From Anaerolineaceae bacterium UBA4781 (GTDB taxonomy: Bacteria > Chloroflexota > Anaerolineae > Anaerolineales > Anaerolineaceae): a DNA stretch of 24,408 nucleotides. The position numbers and the translations under genes are program-made. The DNA is taken from the NCBI GenBank assembly GCA_002403105.1, contig DHHD01000063.1, positions 2,998 through 27,405 on the forward strand, given 5' to 3'. Numbering within the stretch: position 1 is the first letter of the stretch; each line of letters begins with the position of its first letter. The notes beneath the pieces are model-generated. The model had not been told where the DNA came from, made no database searches, and was given only the letters and a program-made list of their open reading frames with translations. Of the stretch, positions 14,807 to 21,557 are shown one piece after another.

Positions 14807-16135
14807 TTACTTTGCCAATAAATGATCAGCTTTTCGCATCAGCGCTAAAATATCAGCAACGATCTTTTCTTCATCCAAATGAAGAAGTTCCCGTTGCCAC
14901 ATGAGCGGTTTCCCATCCACGAAGACAGAAAGAACATCCGTCCCGGTAGCTGAGAAGATCAGGTTTGACATCAAGCGACGTTCATCGATCAGGTGTGGTG
15001 CCGGGTATTGAATCACTGTGAGGTCAGCTTTAAACCCGGGCTTTATTTCACCGACTTTTGTATTGAACCCGATCGATTTTCGTCCATTGATGGTCATCAT
15101 TTCGTATACCTTTTCAGCAGGGAACATATCAGCTTCCATGTTGCGTACTTTTCCCAGCAATGAAACTAATCTTGCTTCTTGCAGCATATCATACGTTCCG
15201 CTGCTGGCTTCTCCATCACACCCAATGGCAATATTCACCCCCAGTTTGTAAAGATCAGGCATGGGGGGCATACCATCGGTGATCTTGGTATTGGTGGATG
15301 GGCAGGTGACAACGCTGCAATCATAGTCAGCGATCAATTGTTTGTCATGCTCTGTTAACCAAATATCATGCACAAGTTGACAATCAGGACCAAGTAGCCC
15401 AAATCGTTCCAATGCTTCAACTTCGCTGCAGTTGAAGCGTTCATATGCGTTTTGTGTTTCCGTTTCTCCTTCACTGCAGTGGGTATGAATACCCACCCCC
15501 AATTCATTCGCCAGATCGCGTGACCCGCGTATCAATTCTTCTGTGCAAGCAGGCAACCCAACCGGGCTAACACGAACGGTAATACGCCCTCCATAGGTAC
15601 CATGCCACTTTTTATGCATATTCCGCATCAGATCAATGACCTGGCTGGTAGTCATATCAGGAGCAGGATTTTCACCTTCCTGGAAATCGCCAATAGCTGT
15701 GCAAACATCTGCTCTCAGACCACTATCCGCGATAGCTTGAATGCATGCATCCAAATGCGGTCCGGCGGTTGCCATTTCAGCCACGGTTGTGGTGCCCGAT
15801 TTCAAAGCTTCTATGCAACCCAGAAAAGTAGCTTTGTAAGCTTCCTCTTCTGTAAGACGGTCAAAATTTGTGCTCATCGCAACCAGCCACTGGGTCAGGT
15901 GCAAATTATCATAGATTCCACGCCCAAAAGACTGAGCCAGATGGGTATGACAATCGAGGAAACCAGGAACGATCAGATTGCCTTTGAGGTCATAGACGAT
16001 CATATCAGGGAGCAGCTCTTCCATTGGGTTTTCGCTGACATTGATGATCTCATCATCCTCGATCAGAATATGGATCGGTTTCACCTCATATTTCGGAGGA
16101 TAAAAACTGATTCCGTTTTTCAATAATGTTTTCAT
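14807..16135 (-). CDS. Amidohydrolase of the MtaD/SsnA/cytosine-deaminase superfamily
   Basis: A 442-residue metal-dependent deaminase-like enzyme. Metal ligands appear complete: HTH (His63, His65) in GFLDCHTHLAQS, His219 and Glu222 in IHTHCSEGETE, His256 in LVHDIWLT, and Asp307 in IGCDGEAS. This matches 5'-methylthioadenosine/S-adenosylhomocysteine deaminase and related chlorohydrolase-like proteins, where the metal activates water to deaminate an aminated ring. With nucleoside phosphorylases upstream and a nucleoside transporter downstream, a purine nucleoside or base is a likely substrate. The ATG at 16133-16135 follows GAGG at proper spacing; an ATG 15 bp upstream has no ribosome site. 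It is the last gene of the phosphorylase operon. Exact substrate unknown. Confidence 0.85.
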   Translation of the reverse strand: MKTLLKNGISFYPPKYEVKPIHILIEDDEIINVSENPMEELLPDMIVYDLKGNLIVPGFLDCHTHLAQSFGRGIYDNLHLTQWLVAMSTNFDRLTEEEAYKATFLGCIEALKSGTTTVAEMATAGPHLDACIQAIADSGLRADVCTAIGDFQEGENPAPDMTTSQVIDLMRNMHKKWHGTYGGRITVRVSPVGLPACTEELIRGSRDLANELGVGIHTHCSEGETETQNAYERFNCSEVEALERFGLLGPDCQLVHDIWLTEHDKQLIADYDCSVVTCPSTNTKITDGMPPMPDLYKLGVNIAIGCDGEASSGTYDMLQEARLVSLLGKVRNMEADMFPAEKVYEMMTINGRKSIGFNTKVGEIKPGFKADLTVIQYPAPHLIDERRLMSNLIFSATGTDVLSVFVDGKPLMWQRELLHLDEEKIVADILALMRKADHLLAK

Positions 16136-16198
16136 TGTTACCTCATGCATTTTCTAAATTACTTTTATTAACATTGTTCAATTTCAATAAACTATCAT

Positions 16199-16963
16199 TT
16201 ATTTATCCAAACCACGTTCAGCCAGCAGTTTTGCAGCTTCGATGCCAGCCTTGACCATCTTCACAATATTGCTATCCCAATCACAATCATCTGCATTAGG
16301 GGTATAGATAGGATTTCCACAGGTAAGAATAGTACCGGCGCGAATTCCCTGCATTCCCGATATCACAAAAATAGCTGACGATTCATTTTCCAGCGCCAAG
16401 ATACCCATATCGATCCATGGCTGTAAACGCGCCAGATAATCGCCGCGTGCTTGTGGAGATTCAAGATAATAAGCATCATGCGTACGTACGATACCCAAAT
16501 GATAGGGCATCTTCAATTTTTCACATGCATCGATCAATGCACGTACAATGCGATAATCAGCCACAGCAGGATATTCCATATTAATGAATTCCTCGCTGGT
16601 ATGTTCCCCACGTACTGCACCGGTGGCAATAATAAATTCACCGGGTTTTATGTATGGTTGGATGACTCCGCATGTTCCGATGCGGATAATATTTTTCGCA
16701 CCAATGCGAATCAATTCTTCAACACCAATGGCAGTTGGAGGGCAACCCAAACCAGTGCTGGTACAGCTGACCGGAACGCCATCTTTTTTACCAGTGTAAG
16801 TAATATATTCCCGTTTCTCAGTAATTTTTTTTCCTTCATCCATCAAACTGGCAAATACATCCACTCGTTGTGGTTCCCCCGGGATTAAAACGGTGGGAGC
16901 AATATCACCTTTTTGCATATCAATATGGTGTTGTTTTTCTGAATGTACATCTTGACTAGACAT
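16199..16963 (-). CDS. Nucleoside phosphorylase, uridine-phosphorylase family (paralogue A)
   Basis: A 254-residue PNP/UDP-family enzyme, which cleaves a nucleoside with phosphate to a base and ribose-1-phosphate. The N-terminal HH-I-D matches the histidine that reaches the partner's ribose. Phosphate-binding regions are IPGEPQR (Glu in place of the usual Asp), KREYITY and RIGTCG. AVRGEHTSEEF and MEYPAVADY are family blocks. The base segment reads ESPQARGD (168-175), with a Gln-x-Arg pair reminiscent of the uracil-reading QxR of uridine phosphorylase, though offset by two. The ribose motif is ENES (192-195) instead of the usual EME. ATG is preferred over the adjacent TTG because of GGAG spacing. 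It starts 11 nt after the MFS gene and is about 79% identical to paralogue B. Confidence 0.9.
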   Translation of the reverse strand: MSSQDVHSEKQHHIDMQKGDIAPTVLIPGEPQRVDVFASLMDEGKKITEKREYITYTGKKDGVPVSCTSTGLGCPPTAIGVEELIRIGAKNIIRIGTCGVIQPYIKPGEFIIATGAVRGEHTSEEFINMEYPAVADYRIVRALIDACEKLKMPYHLGIVRTHDAYYLESPQARGDYLARLQPWIDMGILALENESSAIFVISGMQGIRAGTILTCGNPIYTPNADDCDWDSNIVKMVKAGIEAAKLLAERGLDK

Positions 16964-16974
16964 CAAAGACTCCT

Positions 16975-18234
16975 TTATGCGTCTCGCTTCAGTTTTGGAT
17001 TCTTAACAAAGAAAGACATTCCCAAAAAACCGACCATTCCAACCAAACCAGATAACCAGAACACACCCGTATAGCCAAATGCTCCAACCAGGGCTCCACC
17101 GATAAACGGCATCACACCCGATAAGGGAGAAAGTGCGATCTGACTGGCAGCCGTATAAGCAGGTATCTGGTCTGCCGGACTAAATTCATAAATTGTATTG
17201 AAGTTCGTGATCTGAAATCCACTGACCATGATGCCCGCCAGAATAAACACGGCATAAAATGCAGTCAATGTACTCAGGTTAGCCGCCATGATTGCAGCCG
17301 CGATTCCCATCAATGCAGAAATTTTTACCACATTGATGAACCCTTTTTTATCTCCCAGCCAGCCCCACAACGGATTCACTGCTGTTTCTGCCAGCGACAT
17401 GATGGTAGTAAAGATTCCGATCTGAGCCGCAGTGATATTTCCTTTTTGCAGAGCAGCAATCGTATAGTAAGAAGTTCCGATTTCCAAAATGACCATCAAA
17501 CCACGAAAAACAAGGTAGGTGGAAAAATTTTTATTTTTTAATGGTTTATTATGAGTTTCAGATTTTTCTTGTGTTGCATCAGCTTGCGGTGGCACTGCTT
17601 CGCGCCAGGAGAGGATCGCGCCGAACGAGATCATGGATGCCAGGAAGCTGATTCCAAAAATTACCTGGATCGCTTGCTGGTAGGGGTAAGAACCAAGCAA
17701 ATAGGTCAGTAAGGCTCCCATCCCAATTCCAAGCAATCCGCCTAGAAAATTGGATATACCAAAGAGCATTCCTTTCTTTCGGGGAATTGCTTTACCCATA
17801 AAATCAATCCAGGCAGGCACATAAAAACCGCTGGCTGCGTTTTGCAAGATCAACATGGCAAAGAAAATGATCAGGGTTAATGTACTGGATAATCCCAATA
17901 AAGGTTGAATGATGGAAAGGAATAGAAAACCGAGAATACCAAAGCGTTGTAAAAATGCGGCGACCACCAGGTATTTTTTTCTTTCTTTTTTCCCTGCAAG
18001 AAAACGTGCCATGAACGGTTGGGGGAGTGTATTACCCAGAATATAGATCGCAGGTACAAATCCGATCAGAATGCTCGAATTGGTGAATTGTTGCACGTAG
18101 TAGGGCAGAACAGTATATGGCGACAGACCCATGAAAATAAAGAAAAACATCATATTGTCCAGAGCCATCCAGAAGAAATTCCAACGATAATTCTTCTCGA
18201 CCTGTCCTTGATATTGAGCTAGAGTTTGTTCCAT
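16975..18234 (-). CDS. Major facilitator superfamily transporter
   Basis: A 419-residue membrane protein with about twelve hydrophobic segments. The central cytoplasmic loop (about 215-235) is hydrophilic: QADATQEKSETHNKP. The loop GWLGDKKGF in the second half resembles the MFS G-[x]-[x]-D-[R/K] motif, and MARFLAGKKERKKYL is its counterpart in the first half. It sits between phosphorylase genes (gaps of 11 and 18 nt), so it probably moves a nucleoside, base or sugar product. It does not show features of NupG or the concentrative nucleoside transporters that I could recognise. Direction and substrate are unknown. Confidence 0.85.
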   Translation of the reverse strand: MEQTLAQYQGQVEKNYRWNFFWMALDNMMFFFIFMGLSPYTVLPYYVQQFTNSSILIGFVPAIYILGNTLPQPFMARFLAGKKERKKYLVVAAFLQRFGILGFLFLSIIQPLLGLSSTLTLIIFFAMLILQNAASGFYVPAWIDFMGKAIPRKKGMLFGISNFLGGLLGIGMGALLTYLLGSYPYQQAIQVIFGISFLASMISFGAILSWREAVPPQADATQEKSETHNKPLKNKNFSTYLVFRGLMVILEIGTSYYTIAALQKGNITAAQIGIFTTIMSLAETAVNPLWGWLGDKKGFINVVKISALMGIAAAIMAANLSTLTAFYAVFILAGIMVSGFQITNFNTIYEFSPADQIPAYTAASQIALSPLSGVMPFIGGALVGAFGYTGVFWLSGLVGMVGFLGMSFFVKNPKLKRDA

Positions 18235-18252
18235 GAAAGCGACCTGCTTATC

Positions 18253-18996
18253 CTAACCGAACTTTTTCTTGAGTTTAACTGCTGCATCCAGAGCGATCAG
18301 CGATTCCAGTTTGATCGCTTCTGTAAGCTGTTCGGTGGAGATCATCTCTTCTGGGAACAAATGATGTCCGACCGGGATGAGGATCGTGCCGCTACGGCAT
18401 TTGCGAACAGTGCACAATGTAAACAGAGTAGAAGATTCATTCTCTGTTGAAAGCACGCCACTATCGATCCATGGTTTATCTTTTAACAGGTAATCACCAC
18501 CTGCTAAAATCGATTCTGCATAGAAAGCGTCATGTGCGCGAATGATACCCACATTGGGTTCTATCTTGCGTTCGTGCGCAGCCTCTATTAGAGCTTCGAG
18601 TGTATCAAAATCAGCCACTGCTGGATATTCGAGCGGGAAATACTCGCGGCTCGTTCCATCTCCGCGTACTGCACCTGTTGCAATTACCACACTGCCCACA
18701 CGTACATGTTTCTGCAGCGCACCGCAAGTTCCGATGCGGATGAAGTTTTTGGCGCCGACATTGATCAGTTCTTCCACTGCAATAGCCAGTGCCGGGCAGC
18801 CAATACCCGTTGAGGTAACACTTACTTTCGTTCCTTTATATGTACCGGTATAGGTAATATACTGGCGTTTATGTGCCACAAGTTTTGCGTCATCAAAGAG
18901 GTCAGCAATGAATTTCGCACGGTGTACATCGCCGGGCAAGAAAACAGTTTCGGCGACATCGCCGGGTTGTAAGTCAATATGGTGTTGTTTTTCCAT
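18253..18996 (-). CDS. Nucleoside phosphorylase, uridine-phosphorylase family (divergent paralogue C)
   Basis: A 247-residue PNP/UDP-family enzyme, more divergent than A and B. It keeps the KQHHID start, phosphate-site FLPGDVHR, KRQYITY and RIGTCG, and blocks TGAVRGDGTSREYF and LEYPAVADFD. The base segment reads ESILAGGD (161-168) and lacks the Gln-x-Arg pair seen in A. The ribose motif is again ENES (185-188). The C-terminus carries HHLFPEEM, unlike A and B, so a different nucleoside is probable. ATG at 18994-18996 follows AGGA; the gap to paralogue B is 12 nt and to the MFS gene 18 nt, a tight operon. Confidence 0.88.
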   Translation of the reverse strand: MEKQHHIDLQPGDVAETVFLPGDVHRAKFIADLFDDAKLVAHKRQYITYTGTYKGTKVSVTSTGIGCPALAIAVEELINVGAKNFIRIGTCGALQKHVRVGSVVIATGAVRGDGTSREYFPLEYPAVADFDTLEALIEAAHERKIEPNVGIIRAHDAFYAESILAGGDYLLKDKPWIDSGVLSTENESSTLFTLCTVRKCRSGTILIPVGHHLFPEEMISTEQLTEAIKLESLIALDAAVKLKKKFG

Positions 18997-19008
18997 GATA
19001 ATTCCTTT

Positions 19009-19773
19009 CTATTCTGCTAATCCGCGTTCGTGCAAGAGTTTGGCAGCTTCAATGGCAGCCGAAACCATTTTGCGGATATTATCTTCTTCGTGAATTTTTT
19101 CTTCATGCTCTTCGAGGATGGAGTATCCACTCGTAAGAATGGTTCCGGCGCGGATGCCCTGCATCCCCGAAACGACAAAAATAGTCGACGATTCATTTTC
19201 AAGCGCCAGCACTCCCATATCCACCCAGGGTTGCAGCCGTTTGCGGTAATCTACAAGTGCCCAGGGGGATTCAAGGTAGAAAGCATCATGCGAACGCACG
19301 ATACCGAGATGATAGGGAAGATCTAATTTTTCGCAGGCGTCGATCAAAGCACGCACAATGCGATAATCTGCCACCGCGGGATATTCCATATTAATGAATT
19401 CTTCACTGGTGTGTTCTCCGCGTACTGCACCGGTAGCAATGATCATGTGCCCGGGTTCCAGAAATGGCTGGATCGCTCCGCATGTGCCGATGCGGATGAT
19501 GTTTTTCGCACCGATGCGGATCAACTCTTCGACACCGATCGCGGTCGGGGGGCAGCCTAATCCGGTACTTGTGCAACTGATGGGAACACCATCTTTGGTT
19601 CCGGTATAGGTGATATATTCGCGTTTTTCTGCTACTTTGCTCGCTTCGTCCATGAGAGAAGCAAATAAAGTGACCCTGCCCGGATCACCGGGGATAAGTA
19701 CCGTCGGGGCGATATCCCTTTTCTTCATATCAATATGATGTTGTTTTTCTGAATGTACATCCTGACTTGCCAT
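19009..19773 (-). CDS. Nucleoside phosphorylase, uridine-phosphorylase family (paralogue B)
   Basis: A 254-residue PNP/UDP-family enzyme and the first gene of the operon. It keeps IPGDPGR with the normal Asp, KREYITY, RIGTCG, GEHTSEEF and MEYPAVADY. The base segment reads ESPWALVD (168-175): where A has Gln and Arg, B has Trp171 and Leu173. The ribose motif is ENES (192-195). A and B share the N-terminal 30 residues almost unchanged and differ mostly at 171-178 and 216-234, as expected for duplication followed by specificity change. It looks more GC-rich than A by eye. ATG at 19771-19773 has AGGAGT upstream. Confidence 0.9.
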   Translation of the reverse strand: MASQDVHSEKQHHIDMKKRDIAPTVLIPGDPGRVTLFASLMDEASKVAEKREYITYTGTKDGVPISCTSTGLGCPPTAIGVEELIRIGAKNIIRIGTCGAIQPFLEPGHMIIATGAVRGEHTSEEFINMEYPAVADYRIVRALIDACEKLDLPYHLGIVRSHDAFYLESPWALVDYRKRLQPWVDMGVLALENESSTIFVVSGMQGIRAGTILTSGYSILEEHEEKIHEEDNIRKMVSAAIEAAKLLHERGLAE

Positions 19774-20080
19774 CTTTACTCCTATGGTTTGTAATGACCA
19801 ATTCCTTTTTATTTACAATTATTTAAAAAGGAAACGCACCTACCCTTGGTAGGGTAACCTAAGAGATTATCTCCAGACAGCATGCCAGCGATAAATTGCG
19901 TGGGGGGATTTTACGGAATTAAAAAAATGTGACAGGTAAAAATCACTAGCGGTTATTGCAAAATAGGTAGCCATTGCAATGAAACCATTCCTCTCTCTCA
20001 ACAATTTTGAGGTTCTCTCATTATTGTTGATTCAAGACGGCGTATGACAGAATACGGCCCCTATCCCGCTTCATCAACGC
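19774..20080 (-). other. Long leader of the phosphorylase operon with several hairpins
   Basis: About 300 nt between the predicted start point and paralogue B hold no gene. Hairpins by hand: 20041-20056 (CGTAT/ATACG); 19998-20030 (TCAACAAT/ATTGTTGA, with an inner TGAG/CTCA stem across a 2x2 internal loop); 19951-19986 (GGTT+ATTGCAA with TTGCAAT+AACC and a 2-nt bulge); 19839-19853 (CCTACC/GGTAGG) followed about 10 nt later by a T-rich stretch. The minus strand also has a run of seven T at 19921-19927. This could be a riboswitch or attenuator; no known consensus was recognised. Confidence 0.4.
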
Positions 20081-20114
20081 TTCCTATAATAATATGAAAC
20101 AGTTTTCATGTCAA
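20079..20114 (-). promoter_or_regulatory. Sigma70 promoter of the phosphorylase operon
   Basis: The minus strand has TTGACA (20109-20114), a 17-bp spacer and TATTAT (20086-20091), one base off the -10 consensus. Start point near 20079. This drives paralogue B and, by tight spacing, the following genes down to the amidohydrolase. Confidence 0.8.
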
Positions 20115-20128
20115 GTGGTCTTAACCAC
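20115..20128. promoter_or_regulatory. Inverted repeat GTGGT-CTTA-ACCAC in the divergent intergenic region
   Basis: A perfect 5-bp inverted repeat with a 4-bp spacer, touching the -35 box of the phosphorylase promoter. A second overlapping repeat CACC-T-GGTG (20125-20133) follows. It is well placed to control both the operon and the divergent aldolase gene. No regulator gene is linked. Confidence 0.4.
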
Positions 20129-20224
20129 CTGGTGTGAAATTACAAAAATCTTGCGCATGCAGTCGTTTTTTTTACCGGAAAGGGATAGAATGAATCGGAA
20201 TATACCCGGCAGAAAGGAGCCAGG

Positions 20225-20869
20225 ATGTCAAATTATCGAATCTACAAACAGCAGGTATTTGAAACCACATTAAAGCTCGTTGATAATGACTTAATACGGC
20301 TATCATCAGGGAATATTAGCATGCGTTTACCTGATGGGAACATTGCTATTACTCCTTCGGGGATTCTGTATGATCGCATGGAACCTGAAGATATTATCAT
20401 CATGGATCTGAACGGGAATAAAGTAGAAGGGCATTACAAACCATCTTCAGAAAAAGCTCTGCATTATGAGATTTATAAAGCCAGATCCGACATTAATGCA
20501 GTGGTTCATACCCATTCGCGCTATGCGATCGCTTTTTCAACAGTCGAAATGGAATTACCGGTGATTTGCCTGGAATTACTTTTTGTAGGTGCTCCCATCC
20601 CTGTTGCTCCCTATCAATGCCCCGGTACTGTTGAAGTAGGCACTGTCGCAGCCGCTTTTTTCAAGAAACGCCCTGAATTGAAAGGACTCCTTTTAAAAGA
20701 TCATGGGCTGGTCGCAATTGGTGGAAACCTGAATGATGTTTACCAGAATGCTTATAACTTGGAAACCGGAGCAGAGGTCTACCATCTGGCTCTGCAGACT
20801 GGCAAGGTACCCAATGCATTAACTGAAGAACAAATTGCGGATATCTTCGCGCAATATAAAAAACCATAG
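20225..20869 (+). CDS. Class II aldolase/adducin family protein (fuculose-phosphate-aldolase-like)
   Basis: A 214-residue zinc-dependent aldolase of the FucA/AraD family, usual length. Motifs in order: LSSGNISMRLPDG (27-38), TPSGILYDRM (43-52), SSEKALHYEIY with catalytic Glu76, VHTHSRYA with zinc ligands His95 and His97, and LLKDHGLVAIG with His160. The family cleaves 1-phosphorylated ketoses to dihydroxyacetone phosphate and an aldehyde, or epimerises ribulose phosphates. It diverges from the phosphorylase operon, so its substrate may derive from ribose-1-phosphate or a 5-modified ribose phosphate after isomerisation; this is inference. AGAAAGGAG lies 7 nt before ATG. No clear plus-strand promoter boxes were seen in the 100 bp upstream. 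Confidence 0.87.
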   Translation: MSNYRIYKQQVFETTLKLVDNDLIRLSSGNISMRLPDGNIAITPSGILYDRMEPEDIIIMDLNGNKVEGHYKPSSEKALHYEIYKARSDINAVVHTHSRYAIAFSTVEMELPVICLELLFVGAPIPVAPYQCPGTVEVGTVAAAFFKKRPELKGLLLKDHGLVAIGGNLNDVYQNAYNLETGAEVYHLALQTGKVPNALTEEQIADIFAQYKKP

Positions 20870-20981
20870 CAGTATAAAAGCCTGATGTGTATAAAACCCA
20901 AATATAAGTAAAAAGTTTTAAAGTGTCCCTTTTTCTCAATTTTTCCGATTATACATTACAGAAAAACAGAAAAGGAGGAGC

Positions 20982-21557
20982 ATGGTAAAATCTCAGACTT
21001 TTTCATTGGTCTCCAACAAACAACAGTTGGATGATGATCGTGATCTGATCGAAAAAGCAAAAATAGACCCGCATGCTTTTGAAGAACTGTACCGCCGGCA
21101 TGTTCAGGCAGTCTATAAATATTTCTACAACCGCACGTGGAATCAAAATGAAGCGGAAGACCTTACCGAACAAACCTTCATGGCTGCTCTCGAGGGGATC
21201 CAACAATATCGCGAGAACGGTTTATTTCTGGCCTGGCTGTTTTCGATTGCCAGAAGAAAAGCAGCCGATCATTTTCGAACCAAAGCCAAACAAACTTCAA
21301 TCGAAATCCCGGATGATATTCCGGTTAACAGTGATTTTCTAAACGATTTGATCCAATCTGAACGCCGTAAAGCCATTGCAGATATCTTCAACATTCTTCC
21401 GGAAAGCGAGAAGGAATTGATACGGCTGCGCTATGTAGCCGAACTCAGCTTTGCAGAAATTGGGCGACTCCTGCATCGCAGCGAAGGGGCGGTTAAAAAA
21501 GCGCTCTATCGGATCATCGGTCGAATGAGAAAGCAGTTGGAGGAAAAGTATGAATAA
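20982..21557 (+). CDS. ECF-type RNA polymerase sigma factor
   Basis: A 191-residue sigma70-family protein of extracytoplasmic-function type, with only regions 2 and 4. Region 2 spans about 32-100: HAFEELYRRHVQAVYKYF, then EAEDLTEQTFMAAL and FLAWLFSIARRKAADHFR. Region 4 spans about 130-185: LPESEKELIRLRYVAELSFA and EIGRLLHRSEGAVKKALYR (helix-turn-helix). It directs RNA polymerase to a stress or surface regulon, likely including its own promoter. It overlaps the next gene by 8 bp, so the two are translated together. GGAGGAGC precedes ATG. The 112-bp gap upstream holds no obvious promoter consensus; an ECF-type promoter could be there but cannot be called by eye. Confidence 0.92.
   Translation: MVKSQTFSLVSNKQQLDDDRDLIEKAKIDPHAFEELYRRHVQAVYKYFYNRTWNQNEAEDLTEQTFMAALEGIQQYRENGLFLAWLFSIARRKAADHFRTKAKQTSIEIPDDIPVNSDFLNDLIQSERRKAIADIFNILPESEKELIRLRYVAELSFAEIGRLLHRSEGAVKKALYRIIGRMRKQLEEKYE

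Noticed and set aside
16199..19773. The phosphorylase duplication as a mobile-element insertion
   Set aside because: No terminal repeats, target-site duplications or transposase frames flank the copies; ordinary gene duplication explains it.
19774..20080. Purine riboswitch in the phosphorylase leader
   Set aside because: The conserved core loops of the purine aptamer could not be found on the minus strand.
20163..20191. Promoter TCGTTT-17-TAGAAT for the aldolase gene
   Set aside because: The -35 hexamer matches consensus at only about two bases, so it cannot be supported.
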